Shown here in pieces: positions 37,284 to 46,487 of a stretch of DNA of 64,000 bases. Position 1 is the first letter of the stretch. Each line of letters starts with the position of its first letter. The stretch spans positions 186,001 to 250,000 of the forward strand of contig NZ_QQOA01000003.1 in the NCBI RefSeq assembly GCF_003443895.1, written 5' to 3'. This DNA is from Paraburkholderia phosphatilytica (lineage in GTDB: Bacteria; Pseudomonadota; Gammaproteobacteria; Burkholderiales; Burkholderiaceae). The notes under the pieces were generated by a model, which searched no databases, was not told where the DNA came from, and worked only from the letters and a program-made list of their open reading frames with translations. The position numbers were made by a program, and so were the translations under genes.

Positions 37284-39392
37284 ATGTCCCAAACATCCCA
37301 GGCATCCGGCAATCCGCTCCTCGACTTCACCGATCTGCCGCGCTTCGGCGAGATCCGCCCCGAACACGTGACGCCCGCGCTCGACGTGCTGATCGCCGAT
37401 GCGGAAGCCGCCGTCGAACGCGCGAGCGCCGACATCACGCCCGCGTCTTGGGCGGACGTCGTCGAGAGTCTCGAACATGCGACCGAGCCGCTATCGCGCG
37501 CGTGGGGCGTCGTCGGCCATCTGAACGCGGTCGCCGATACGCCCGAGCTGCGCGCCGTCTATGGCGAGAACCTGCCGCGCGTGACCGAGTTCTGGTCGAG
37601 CGTCGGGCAGAACCTGAAGCTGTACGAGAAGTACAAGACGATCGCCGCGAGCCCCGCTTTCGGTGACCTGACCGTCGAGCGCAAAAAGATTCTCAGCAAC
37701 TCGCTGCGCGACTTCCGGCTGTCCGGCGCCGAACTGCCCGAAGACCAGAAGCCGCGCTTCGCGGAACTGCAGGAGCGTCAGGCCGCGCTGTCGAAGGCGT
37801 TTTCCGATCACGTGCTCGACGCGACCAACACCTACGCGTACATCGCAACGGACAAAGCACAGCTGGCGGGCCTGCCCGAAGACGCAGTCGAAGCCGCGCG
37901 CGAAGCCGCCGAACGCGATGGCAAGAGCGGCTGGAAATTCTCGCTGCACTTCCCGTCGTACTTCCCCGTGATGCAGTACGCGGAAGACCGCGCGCTGCGC
38001 GAAGCGATGTACCGCGCGTACGTGACGCGCGCGTCGGAACTCGGGCCGCAATACGGCAACGGCAAGACCGACTGGGACAACACCAGCGTGCTCGCAGAAC
38101 AGCTGCAGCTGCGCGCTGAAGAAGCGCACATGCTGGGCTACAACAACTTCGCGGAAGTGTCGCTCGCGCCGAAGATGGCCGAGTCGCCGGCGCAGGTGAT
38201 TGCGTTCCTCGACGACCTCGCGGTGCGCGCGCGACCGCACGCCGAGAAGGACTGGAACGAACTGCGCCAGTTCGCCGCGACCGAACTGAGGCTCGCCGAA
38301 CTGCAGCCGTGGGACATCGCCTTCGCCGCCGAGCGGCTGCGCCAGCAGCGCTATGCATTCTCCGAGAACGAGGTAAAGCAGTACTTCCCGGAAGACACCG
38401 TGCTGAAGGGTCTCTTCAAGGTGATCGAGACGCTGTTCGGCGTGCGGATCCGCAAGGACGAAGCCGCGTTGTGGCATCCAGACGTGCGCTTCTTCCGCGT
38501 CGAGAATCAGGACGGCACGCTCGTCGCGCAGTTCTACCTCGACCTCTATGCGCGAGAAGGCAAGCGCGGCGGTGCGTGGATGGACGACGCGCGCGCCCGT
38601 CACCGCACTGCGCGCGGCACGATGCAGACGCCGGTCGCGTACCTCACCTGCAATTTCTCGGCGCCCGTCGGCGGGAAGCCCGCGTGCTTCACGCACGACG
38701 AAGTGATCACGCTGTTCCATGAGACTGGCCACGGCTTGCATCACATGCTGACCCAGGTCGAAGAGCTCGGCGTGTCGGGCATCAGCGGCGTCGAGTGGGA
38801 TGCGGTCGAACTGCCGTCGCAGTTCATGGAGAACTTCTGCTGGGAGTGGGACGTGCTGTCGGACATGACGTCGCACGTCGATACCGCGAAACCGCTGCCG
38901 CGCGACCTGTTCGACAAGATGCTCGCCGCGAAGAATTTCCAGAGCGGCCTCGGAACGCTGCGCCAGATCGTGTTCTCGATGTTCGACATGAAGCTGCACA
39001 CCGACTTCGACGCAAGCGGCAATCTGAACGCGAACGACCTCGCACGCGCGATCAACGAGCGCTATCACGTGATTCCGCAGGCGGCGTTCTCGCGCTGGCC
39101 GAACACGTTCAGCCACATCTTCGCAGGCGGCTACGCGGCGGGCTACTACAGCTACAAGTGGGCCGAAGTGCTGTCCGCCGATGCGTACGCGGCGTTCGAG
39201 GAAGCCGCGAAAGCATCGAACGGCAGCGTGCTCGACGTGCCGACCGGCATCCGCTATCGCCGCGAGATTCTCGAAGTGGGCGGCAGCCGGCCCGCGATGG
39301 AATCGTTCAAGGCGTTCCGCGGCCGCGAGCCGAACATCGATGCGCTGCTGCGGCATAACGGGATGGTGCCGTCGGGTGATGCGGCGCACTGA
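37284..39392 (+). CDS. prlC: Oligopeptidase A (M3 family zinc metallopeptidase)
   Basis: Cytoplasmic oligopeptidase that degrades short peptides, including cleaved signal peptides; 702 residues, close to the usual 680. The zinc motif HETGH is in LFHETGHGLHHML near residue 478, with the downstream Glu of the family in the region VEWDAVELPSQFMENF. AGGAAG precedes the ATG. Confidence 0.96.
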   Translation: MSQTSQASGNPLLDFTDLPRFGEIRPEHVTPALDVLIADAEAAVERASADITPASWADVVESLEHATEPLSRAWGVVGHLNAVADTPELRAVYGENLPRVTEFWSSVGQNLKLYEKYKTIAASPAFGDLTVERKKILSNSLRDFRLSGAELPEDQKPRFAELQERQAALSKAFSDHVLDATNTYAYIATDKAQLAGLPEDAVEAAREAAERDGKSGWKFSLHFPSYFPVMQYAEDRALREAMYRAYVTRASELGPQYGNGKTDWDNTSVLAEQLQLRAEEAHMLGYNNFAEVSLAPKMAESPAQVIAFLDDLAVRARPHAEKDWNELRQFAATELRLAELQPWDIAFAAERLRQQRYAFSENEVKQYFPEDTVLKGLFKVIETLFGVRIRKDEAALWHPDVRFFRVENQDGTLVAQFYLDLYAREGKRGGAWMDDARARHRTARGTMQTPVAYLTCNFSAPVGGKPACFTHDEVITLFHETGHGLHHMLTQVEELGVSGISGVEWDAVELPSQFMENFCWEWDVLSDMTSHVDTAKPLPRDLFDKMLAAKNFQSGLGTLRQIVFSMFDMKLHTDFDASGNLNANDLARAINERYHVIPQAAFSRWPNTFSHIFAGGYAAGYYSYKWAEVLSADAYAAFEEAAKASNGSVLDVPTGIRYRREILEVGGSRPAMESFKAFRGREPNIDALLRHNGMVPSGDAAH

Positions 39393-39454
39393 GCGCTGAG
39401 CTGCCGAGGTGGAAGACCGGTACGCGGCGCTCTCTGCGCGTACCCGTTCGTCAC

Positions 39455-40750
39455 TTATCGCGTGGGCCGGAAATCGATGTGTGCCGGGCGCCCTTCCAGC
39501 GCTAGCGTTGCATGCGGCGCCGGCATGCGGCTCACGATCCGGCCGCGGCGAATCACCGCCGTACGCGTGGCGCGGAGCCGGATCGCTTCGATCGGGTTGC
39601 GCGCGTCGAGCACCACCAGATCCGCGTGACAGCCAGGCTCCGTGCCATAGCCCCCCAGCCCGAGAATGCGCGCTGGCGTCACCGTCACTGCATCGAAGCA
39701 GGCGCGCATTGCTTCAGTGCCCGTCATCTGCGCGACGTGCAGCCCCATGTGCGCGACCTCCAGCATATCCCCCGAGCCCAGGCTGTACCACGGGTCCATC
39801 ACGCAGTCGTGGCCGAACGCGACGTCGACGCCGGCCGCCAGCATCTCCGGCACCCGCGTCATGCCGCGGCGCTTCGGATACGTGTCCGAGCGGCCCTGCA
39901 ACGTGATGTTGATCAGCGGATTCGCGATCGCCGCGACGCCCGCTTCGCGCATCAGCGGCAAGAGCTTGCTGACGTAATAGTTGTCCATCGAATGCATCGA
40001 CGTCAGGTGCGAACCCGCGACGCGGCCATGCAGACCGAGCCGGTGTGTTTCTGCCGCGAGCGTCTCGATGTGCCTCGACATCGGGTCGTCGCTCTCATCG
40101 CAGTGCATGTCGACACGAAGACCCTTCTCCGCTGCGAACTCGCACAGCAGGCGCACGGACGCCGCGCCGTCCGCCATGGTCCGTTCGAAGTGCGGAATAC
40201 CGCCCACCACGTCGACGCCCATCGCGATCGCGCGCTTGAGATTGTCGAACGCGCCGGCGCTACGCAGCACGCCGTCCTGCGGGAACGCGACCAGTTGCAG
40301 GTCCAGATACGGCGCGACGCGGCGCTTCACGTCGAGCAGCGCCTCGACCGCGAGCAAACGCTCGTCGCAGACATCGACGTGCGAGCGGATTGCCAGCAGG
40401 CCGCGCGCCACGGCCCAGTCGCAGTACTGCAACGCGCGCTCGACGAGCGCGTCCTGCGTCAGCTGCGGCTTCAGCTCGCCCCATAGCGCGATGCCTTCGA
40501 GCAGCGTGCCCGACGCGTTCACGCGCGGCAGGCCGTAGGACAGCGTCGCGTCCATATGGAAGTGCGCGTCGACGAACGGTGGCGTGACGAGCGCGCCGTT
40601 CGCATCGAGTTCTTCGACGGCATTCGCGGCAAGCGTCGGTTCGACCGCGACGATGCGGCCCGCTTCGATGCCGATGTCGACCTGCGGCGACGGACTGCCA
40701 TCGTTGCTGGCGTTGCGCGCGAGCACGGCACGACGAATGATGAGATCCAT
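39455..40750 (-). CDS. Cytosine deaminase-like amidohydrolase (CodA family, altered specificity residue)
   Basis: Metal-dependent aminohydrolase of 431 residues from the ATG at 40750; an upstream GTG at 40768 is less likely because GGAGCG fits the ATG. It matches E. coli CodA over its whole length. The metal motif is HFH (His63, His65), with His216, catalytic Glu219 in MHCDESDD, His248 and metal Asp315. Where E. coli CodA has HDDVFDPWY, this protein has HDCVMDPWY, so Cys316 replaces the Asp that shapes substrate choice. The substrate could therefore be 5-methylcytosine or another pyrimidine rather than cytosine. No codB permease is adjacent. Confidence 0.85.
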   Translation of the reverse strand: MDLIIRRAVLARNASNDGSPSPQVDIGIEAGRIVAVEPTLAANAVEELDANGALVTPPFVDAHFHMDATLSYGLPRVNASGTLLEGIALWGELKPQLTQDALVERALQYCDWAVARGLLAIRSHVDVCDERLLAVEALLDVKRRVAPYLDLQLVAFPQDGVLRSAGAFDNLKRAIAMGVDVVGGIPHFERTMADGAASVRLLCEFAAEKGLRVDMHCDESDDPMSRHIETLAAETHRLGLHGRVAGSHLTSMHSMDNYYVSKLLPLMREAGVAAIANPLINITLQGRSDTYPKRRGMTRVPEMLAAGVDVAFGHDCVMDPWYSLGSGDMLEVAHMGLHVAQMTGTEAMRACFDAVTVTPARILGLGGYGTEPGCHADLVVLDARNPIEAIRLRATRTAVIRRGRIVSRMPAPHATLALEGRPAHIDFRPTR

Positions 40751-40994
40751 ACGAGACGCTCCATTCACGGGCGGGGTCTAAGGGATTCTAGCGGTGACAG
40801 AAATGGTGGGGGGGTTTGGGTGCGGTGCTGCTTGCGCGAAGCGAGTCTGTGCCGAAGGTGTACAGATCCCGGCACCGGTACGGTCAGGGCCTGCACCCCG
40901 TCAGCTGTATCGCGAAGACAGTTGCGTGCCGCCTATACTGCGCTACGCGTGTGTCGAGGTGCGGCACGCACACTCGTTGAAGGGAGAGTCTCAC

Positions 40995-41690
40995 ATGAAG
41001 ACCATCGGCGTCATCGGCGGGATGAGCTGGGAATCGTCGGCCGAGTACTACCGGCTGTTGAACCGCTATGCGAAGACGCGCCTCGGCGGTCATCACAATG
41101 CACGTAGCCTGCTGCTGACGGTCGACTTCGCGCCGATCGAAGCCGCGCAACGCGCGGGCGACTGGGATGCGCTGGGTGCGCAGCTCGCGGATGCAGCGAC
41201 GCAACTCGAACGCGGCGGCGCCGACGTGGTGCTGCTCGCAACCAACACGATGCATCGCGTTGCGCCTGCGATCGCGGCTGCTCTGCGCGTGCCGTTCCTG
41301 CATATCGCCGAACCGACCGGCGCGGCGCTGAAGGCTGCGGGAGTGTCGCGAGTCGGCTTGCTTGGGACCCGTTATACGATGGAGCAGGAGTTTTACACGA
41401 GTGTGCTGCGCGAACGCTTTGGGCTCGATACGCTCGCGCCGGATGAAGCCGGTCGTGAGGACGTGCATCGGATCATCTATGACGAGTTGTGTCACGGCGT
41501 GATTCATGATGCTTCGCGTGCTGTCTATCAGCGGGAAATCGATGCGCTTGCTTCGCGTGGAGCGCAGGCGGTGATTCTCGGGTGTACCGAGATCACGTTG
41601 TTGATCAAGCCCGAGGATGCTTCGCTGCCGGTGTTCGATACTACTGCGCTGCATGTGCAGGCGGCGGTGGATTGGGCGTTGGGGGTGTGA
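40995..41690 (+). CDS. Aspartate/glutamate racemase family protein (YgeA-like)
   Basis: Cofactor-independent racemase of 231 residues from the ATG at 40995, preceded by GGGAGAG. It resembles E. coli YgeA closely: start MKTIGVIGGMSWESSAEYY, then ATNTMH and LGCTEITLL. The catalytic pair is Thr83/Cys197 at the same positions as I recall for YgeA, rather than Cys/Cys. This suggests action on L-Glu or L-Asp. Divergent from the deaminase gene. The last 200 bp uses more non-GC third bases than its neighbours. Confidence 0.9.
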   Translation: MKTIGVIGGMSWESSAEYYRLLNRYAKTRLGGHHNARSLLLTVDFAPIEAAQRAGDWDALGAQLADAATQLERGGADVVLLATNTMHRVAPAIAAALRVPFLHIAEPTGAALKAAGVSRVGLLGTRYTMEQEFYTSVLRERFGLDTLAPDEAGREDVHRIIYDELCHGVIHDASRAVYQREIDALASRGAQAVILGCTEITLLIKPEDASLPVFDTTALHVQAAVDWALGV

Positions 41691-42085
41691 GTTGGGTGGG
41701 GTTGGGAGTTGGGGGTTGAATGAAGAATCCCCGCTGACGCGGGGCCGTTGCGTCCGTTGCGGGTGTTCAGATCATTGCTTCCGGCAGCGTTCCGAGTATA
41801 GCCAGCGCCTGCATGCAACGATCACCCGCCTGTGCGTTTGCCGAATTTTCGCTCACCGCATTAGGAATTCGATCGAAACAAAGCACAGGGGAGCAGTCGC
41901 CAGCCAAACGACGTTGAGGTTTGGAAGGAGGCGCAAAACACGCGGACAACAAAAAACCCGCTCGAGGCGGGTTTCGTTTCGCAGCAAGTTCGCACAAAAT
42001 GCGCCGCGTTTGCCCTCAGCTTGCCCTGACGGACAACTGGGCAACTTTCGCCGGATACATGAACCGGCGCAAGCCTTAAAGAAAC
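41691..42085. other. Gap between the racemase gene and tRNA-fMet
   Basis: 395 bp without a supported gene. It holds a small GC hairpin (CCCCGCTGACGCGGGG, 41732-41747) and the terminator of the tRNA gene. I looked for a tRNA-end direct repeat or integrase fragment and saw none. Confidence 0.55.
41951..41973 (-). terminator. Intrinsic terminator downstream of tRNA-fMet
   Basis: Read on the minus strand: AAACCCGC, loop, GCGGGTTT followed by a run of T. It lies about 113 bp after the tRNA 3' end. Confidence 0.8.
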
Positions 42086-42162
<77 letters not shown>

Positions 42163-42175
42163 TCAGAGGAAACGA

Positions 42176-42204
42176 ATTCTACTGGCATGTTTGCGCTGCG
42201 TCAA
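42176..42204 (-). promoter_or_regulatory. tRNA-fMet promoter
   Basis: On the minus strand: -35 TTGACG (42204-42199), 17-bp spacer, -10 TAGAAT (42181-42176), 13 bp before the mature 5' end. Confidence 0.75.
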
Positions 42205-42420
42205 ACGTCTTATGCAATTTTCTGATCGAGCAGACGGACGCGTCTGTCGAAGGTACTCGATGTACGCGATCACGGTCAGCACAAAATTAATCCGGTATCC
42301 TGATCAAGTTCCCAACCTGAACCCGATAGACCAACTGGAACATCCGCTCGCACCCCACTTCCCTCGGGAACACCGGTTGCGACTTCCCAACCTGGATACA
42401 ACACAAACCAGGAGGTCATC

Positions 42421-42666
42421 GTGACGAACACCCGCAAGACGGACCAACAGGACAATCCGCCCGAGGAATCGCCGCTCGAAACGAACAAGCCGATCGGCGA
42501 CGCGATCCCCACGCCGACGGAACCAGGACTCGATCAACCGTTGCCGGAGAAGGATGCGATTCCGCCGCAAAAGCGATCTCCAAAGGACGAAGCCAAAGAC
42601 GAGCCGATCGGCGAAACCGACACGCCGCCAGGCGTGCCGCCACCCGGCCCTTCCGACTTCGCCTGA
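42421..42666 (+). CDS. Small Pro/Glu-rich hypothetical protein
   Basis: An 81-residue protein from a GTG start with an excellent AGGAGG site five bases upstream. It is hydrophilic and probably disordered (rich in Pro, Glu, Asp, Lys and Thr), with motifs such as KPIGDAIPTPTEPG and DEPIGETDTPPGVPPPG; the PIG-x-A/T-x-P pattern appears twice. No signal peptide, cysteine or known domain. Function unknown. The ribosome site and codon use make me think it is a real gene. Confidence 0.68.
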   Translation: MTNTRKTDQQDNPPEESPLETNKPIGDAIPTPTEPGLDQPLPEKDAIPPQKRSPKDEAKDEPIGETDTPPGVPPPGPSDFA

Positions 42667-43050
42667 TCGCACGTCAAGAAAAAGTCCACAAACACCAGCA
42701 ACACAAAGCCGGCGCGGCATACAAACGGTACAAGCGCGAAAGCAAGCGGGTCAGCAACACCACTCGATGTTGTGAACCCGCTCGCCAAAAGAAAAACTGC
42801 CGCGCCGCACATCTCGCCATTCCTCCGATAATTCATCACCAACGCGCGCGTAACGAAGCGTAATCAGCACGAATTCCTCACATCATTCGAATCCGCAGCC
42901 TTCACACGCAGTCAGCTCTTCATTTTCTCGCTGCAGTGCCGTAAAGCACCGGTGGGAAGTCATGGCCCGGCAAACATCCGCGCCGCGCGACTCCCCATCT
43001 AAAAGCGCGCCGCAACGTTCGGCGCGCATCGCCATCCAGCCGAGCCATCG
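42667..43050. other. Intergenic region upstream of the chemotaxis receptor gene
   Basis: 384 bp without a gene. A GC-only hairpin (GCGCGCCG, loop CAACGTT, CGGCGCGC) at 43005-43027 lies 23 bp before the receptor ATG and would be in its leader. No flagellar sigma-28 promoter was recognised. Confidence 0.5.
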
Positions 43051-44589
43051 ATGAAACTGACTTTGAAGTTGCCTCTCGCTTTCGCTGCGTCACTCGTTCT
43101 GATGTTCGCGAGCGCCATGTACGGGCTTCATTCGCTGAACCACGCAATCACCGAATACAACACCACCGTACGCGACGAAGTCGCCAACGAACGCGCGATC
43201 TCCAGCGTGCTCGTCACGTTCAAGCTGCAAGTCCAGGAGTGGAAAGACACACTGCTGCGCGGCAAGGACCCTGCCAATCTGACGAAGCACTGGACCGCGT
43301 TCGAAACGCAGGAGCGTTCCGTCGAAGACCAGACGCACGCATTGCTCGCGAAGCTGCCTGCAGGCGAAAGCCGTTCGCTCGTCGAGCAGTTCGCCACCGC
43401 TCACGTCGCGATGGGCGCGGGTTATCGAAAGGGTTTCGACGCGTTCAAGGCGGCGGACTTCGACCCCACCGCGGGCGATCACGCAGTGGCCGGTGTGGAT
43501 CGCGAGCCGGCCCGTCTGCTCGAAGAAGCCGCGAAGGACATCGCCGCGAAAAGCGCGACGGTCTCGAGCGACGCCGCGTTGCATGCGGCAAGCGCATCGG
43601 TCGTCAGCATGGTGCTGATGCTGGTCGCGTTCGTCGCGGGTCTCGTAGGCGCGATCCTCTTCAGCCGTACGATTACGCGCCCGCTGGTTCACGCGGTCGA
43701 CGTCGCGCGCACGGTCGCAACGGGTGACCTGTCGACCGAGATTGAATCCGACACGCGCGACGAGATCGGCGATCTGCTGACCGCGTTGCACGACATGCAG
43801 ACGAGCCTGTCGGACGTCGTCAGCAAGGTGCGCAGCAACGCCGAAGGTGTCGCGACCGCGAGTTCGCAGATCGCCGTGGGCAACCTCAGCCTGTCATCGC
43901 GCACCGAAGAGCAGGCGGCTTCGCTCGAAGAAACCGCCGCCAGCATGGAAGAGTTCACGTCGACGGTGCGCCAGAACGCGGGCCACGCGCGCCACGCATC
44001 CGAACTCGCGGGCAAGGCGTCCGCGACGGCGAGCCATGGCGGCGACGTGATGAGCCGCGTCGTCGACACGATGGCCGAGATTCACGAGAGCTCGTCGAAG
44101 GTCAACGAGATCATCAGCGTGATCGAGGGGATCGCGTTCCAGACCAACATTCTCGCGCTGAACGCTGCCGTGGAAGCGGCGCGCGCCGGCGAACAGGGCC
44201 GCGGCTTCGCGGTCGTGGCGGGCGAAGTGCGCGGGCTCGCGCAGCGCAGCGCGAGCGCCGCGAAGGAAATCAAGGCGCTGATCGAACAGTCCGCGGGACG
44301 CATCGATACCGGCGCGGAACTGGTGCGCGGCGCGGGCGGCATCATCGGCGATATCGTCGATTCGGTGCAGCAGGTCACGGTGATCGTGAAGGACATCTCG
44401 AGCGCATCGGACGAGCAGACGACCGGCATCGAGCAGGTCAACACCGCGATCACGCAGATGGATCAGGTAACGCAGCAGAACGCCGCGCTCGTCGAGGAAG
44501 CGTCGGCCGCCGCGCAGGCGATGGCCGAGCAGGCGGCATCGTTGCGTGAAGCGGTCGCGCTGTTTCAGTTGAAGGAATCAGCGTTCTAA
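43051..44589 (+). CDS. Methyl-accepting chemotaxis protein
   Basis: Chemoreceptor of 512 residues. TM1 is about residues 8-26, with a helical periplasmic ligand domain of about 160 residues. TM2 is about 188-210 ([20 protein letters not shown]), followed by HAMP and the signalling domain. The signalling hairpin tip is [36 protein letters not shown]. Methylation-type stretches ([16 protein letters not shown]) are present. It ends FQLKESAF and lacks the NWETF-type pentapeptide that tethers CheR/CheB. No che genes are near, so the ligand is unknown. Confidence 0.95.
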   Translation: MKLTLKLPLAFAASLVLMFASAMYGLHSLNHAITEYNTTVRDEVANERAISSVLVTFKLQVQEWKDTLLRGKDPANLTKHWTAFETQERSVEDQTHALLAKLPAGESRSLVEQFATAHVAMGAGYRKGFDAFKAADFDPTAGDHAVAGVDREPARLLEEAAKDIAAKSATVSSDAALHAASASVVSMVLMLVAFVAGLVGAILFSRTITRPLVHAVDVARTVATGDLSTEIESDTRDEIGDLLTALHDMQTSLSDVVSKVRSNAEGVATASSQIAVGNLSLSSRTEEQAASLEETAASMEEFTSTVRQNAGHARHASELAGKASATASHGGDVMSRVVDTMAEIHESSSKVNEIISVIEGIAFQTNILALNAAVEAARAGEQGRGFAVVAGEVRGLAQRSASAAKEIKALIEQSAGRIDTGAELVRGAGGIIGDIVDSVQQVTVIVKDISSASDEQTTGIEQVNTAITQMDQVTQQNAALVEEASAAAQAMAEQAASLREAVALFQLKESAF

Positions 44590-44626
44590 CGAAAACCCTG
44601 CAAGGCGCAGTGACACAGCAAACCGC

Positions 44627-45421
44627 TCAGCACTTCGCCAGCAACCGCGACGCGGCGCGCATCCGCCGCCTGCGTTCGCGCTGCAGCGACACGAGCGCAC
44701 GGCGCGCCGCATCGCGATCGGATAGCAGCGCGGGGTTCTCGCGCAGCAGCGCCTCGCAGGCAACCACATCATTCAGTTTTCCGAAGCGTTTCTGGATCCG
44801 CTTCAGGTTGCGCGCGACGTCACGCTCGTGACAGGCCAGCACCGGCCGGAAGAAATCGATCAGATAGTCGAGCTTGGTGCCGGCGCGGCGCATGTCGTTG
44901 AAGGCCGCGTAGTCCGCGCGCCTGGCGCTGCCCGCTCGCAGCGTGCCGCGCGAGCGTCGGCCGCGCTTGTCCGTCTCATCATGCGCATGGGCCGAAGGGC
45001 CGAAGCTTCGCGTGGTCGTTGCATGCCGGAAGCCCGTTTCCGGTTCGAGCCGCGCCGCCTGCACGGCGTCGCGCAGCATCGCGCGAATGTCGGTAGGGGA
45101 TGACGAAGGTGGAGCTTGCTGCGCATCGGCAGCGCTCCCGGAAGAACCGGCAGTAGAAAGCAACGTGATCAGCACGTCCCAGTCGCGGCTCTTGCCCACC
45201 GCGACCGCCAGATAGCGATACAGCGCGCGCTCGCGGGTATTCATGCCTTTGTCGAGCTGCCGCGCGTAAGCCGACCACACGGCGCGCAGCCGCCGCAACG
45301 CAATACGCAATCTGTGTAGCACTTCGGGATCGATGTCGCCGGGTGGCGGCATCCCCGTTGCGAGCCCCGTGCTCTCGATATTCCCGTGGCGTTCGAAACG
45401 CTGCGCAGTTGCGTCGATCAT
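44627..45421 (-). CDS. CHAD domain protein
   Basis: A 264-residue helical protein from the ATG at 45421 (GGAGAG upstream). The first half has the CHAD signature with its His (VLHRLRIALRRLRAVW), as in proteins that bind polyphosphate. The second half has the matching stretch FNDMRRAGTKLDYLIDFF, but the second conserved His is replaced by Asn. Between them lies a Ser/Pro/Arg-rich segment (residues about 100-165) that looks disordered. No ppk or ygiF-type partner is near. It converges on the receptor gene. Polyphosphate binding is inferred from the family. Confidence 0.82.
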   Translation of the reverse strand: MIDATAQRFERHGNIESTGLATGMPPPGDIDPEVLHRLRIALRRLRAVWSAYARQLDKGMNTRERALYRYLAVAVGKSRDWDVLITLLSTAGSSGSAADAQQAPPSSSPTDIRAMLRDAVQAARLEPETGFRHATTTRSFGPSAHAHDETDKRGRRSRGTLRAGSARRADYAAFNDMRRAGTKLDYLIDFFRPVLACHERDVARNLKRIQKRFGKLNDVVACEALLRENPALLSDRDAARRALVSLQRERRRRMRAASRLLAKC

Positions 45422-45639
45422 CGTGATCTCTCCGATCTGGTCGACTTCTTTATCGATGCAGGAAAGATACCTTGCGGGCAAACGATCCGTCGAGCAGAAC
45501 CCGCTCGCGCACGCCGCGAAACGCCGATTGTGTGGCGCGGACGACGCACTGCCGCCCTGCTCCGCACTACGCGATGCGGATATCGCACGGGATGAAGGGT
45601 CGGGTATAGTTCACGCATCCGCTCAACACCGCACGCAAC

Positions 45640-46416
45640 ATGAAACTCGCCACCTGGAACGTCAACTCGCTGAAGGTCCGTCAACAGCACGTGATCGACT
45701 GGCTCGAAACCAGCCAGGTCGACGTGCTGTGCCTGCAGGAACTGAAGCTTCCCGACGAAAAATTCCCGCGCGCCGACTTCGAGGCGAAGGGCTTTCGCAG
45801 CTGGTTCGCGGGCCAGAAGACCTACAACGGCGTCGGCATCCTGGTGCGCAACGGCCTCGCCGTCGACGAGGTCACGGTCGTGCGCAACATTCCCGGCTTC
45901 GAGGATCCGCAGCAGCGCGTGATCGCCGCGACCATCGAAGGCGTCCGCGTGATCTCCGCGTACTTCCCGAACGGCCAGGCGCCGGGCACCGAGAAGTTCG
46001 AGTACAAGCTGCGCTGGCTCGATGCGCTGCAACAGTGGATCGCGGGCGAACTCGCGCAGCATCCGAAGCTCGCGCTGCTCGGCGACTACAACATCGCGCC
46101 CGAAGACCGCGACGTACACGATCCGAAAGCCTGGGAAGGACAGAATCTCGTGTCGCCCGAAGAGCGCGCGCACTTCGCGCGGCTCGTCGAACTCGGGCTC
46201 GTCGATGCGTTCCGTCTGTTCGACCAGCCGGAGAAAAGCTTCTCGTGGTGGGATTACCGGATGCTTGCGTTCCGTCGCAACGCGGGGCTGCGCATCGATC
46301 ACATCCTGCTGTCGCCCGCGCTGAGCAGCGCGTGCACGTTCTGCGACGTCGACAAGACGCCGCGCAAATGGGACCAGCCGTCGGACCACGCGCCGGTCGT
46401 CGCGCAGATCGACTGA
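45640..46416 (+). CDS. xth: Exodeoxyribonuclease III
   Basis: AP endonuclease and 3'-exonuclease for base-excision repair; 258 residues. Start MKLATWNVNSLKVRQQHV with the catalytic Asn7, then LCLQELKLP (metal Glu), GDYNIAPEDRDVHDP and the terminal SDHAPVVAQ (His/Asp). A TATAGT at 45605-45610 may be its -10 box. Divergent from the CHAD gene. Confidence 0.96.
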   Translation: MKLATWNVNSLKVRQQHVIDWLETSQVDVLCLQELKLPDEKFPRADFEAKGFRSWFAGQKTYNGVGILVRNGLAVDEVTVVRNIPGFEDPQQRVIAATIEGVRVISAYFPNGQAPGTEKFEYKLRWLDALQQWIAGELAQHPKLALLGDYNIAPEDRDVHDPKAWEGQNLVSPEERAHFARLVELGLVDAFRLFDQPEKSFSWWDYRMLAFRRNAGLRIDHILLSPALSSACTFCDVDKTPRKWDQPSDHAPVVAQID

Positions 46417-46487
46417 AGCTTCAACGCCGAAACTGAAAACACGCCCGCGCAAGACCCACCGCGCGGACGCACCAGCACATCACCGCA

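Noticed and set aside
41691..42085. Possible integrative-element attachment site at the tRNA-fMet 3' end
   Set aside because: No integrase gene, no direct repeat of the tRNA end and no foreign composition were seen.
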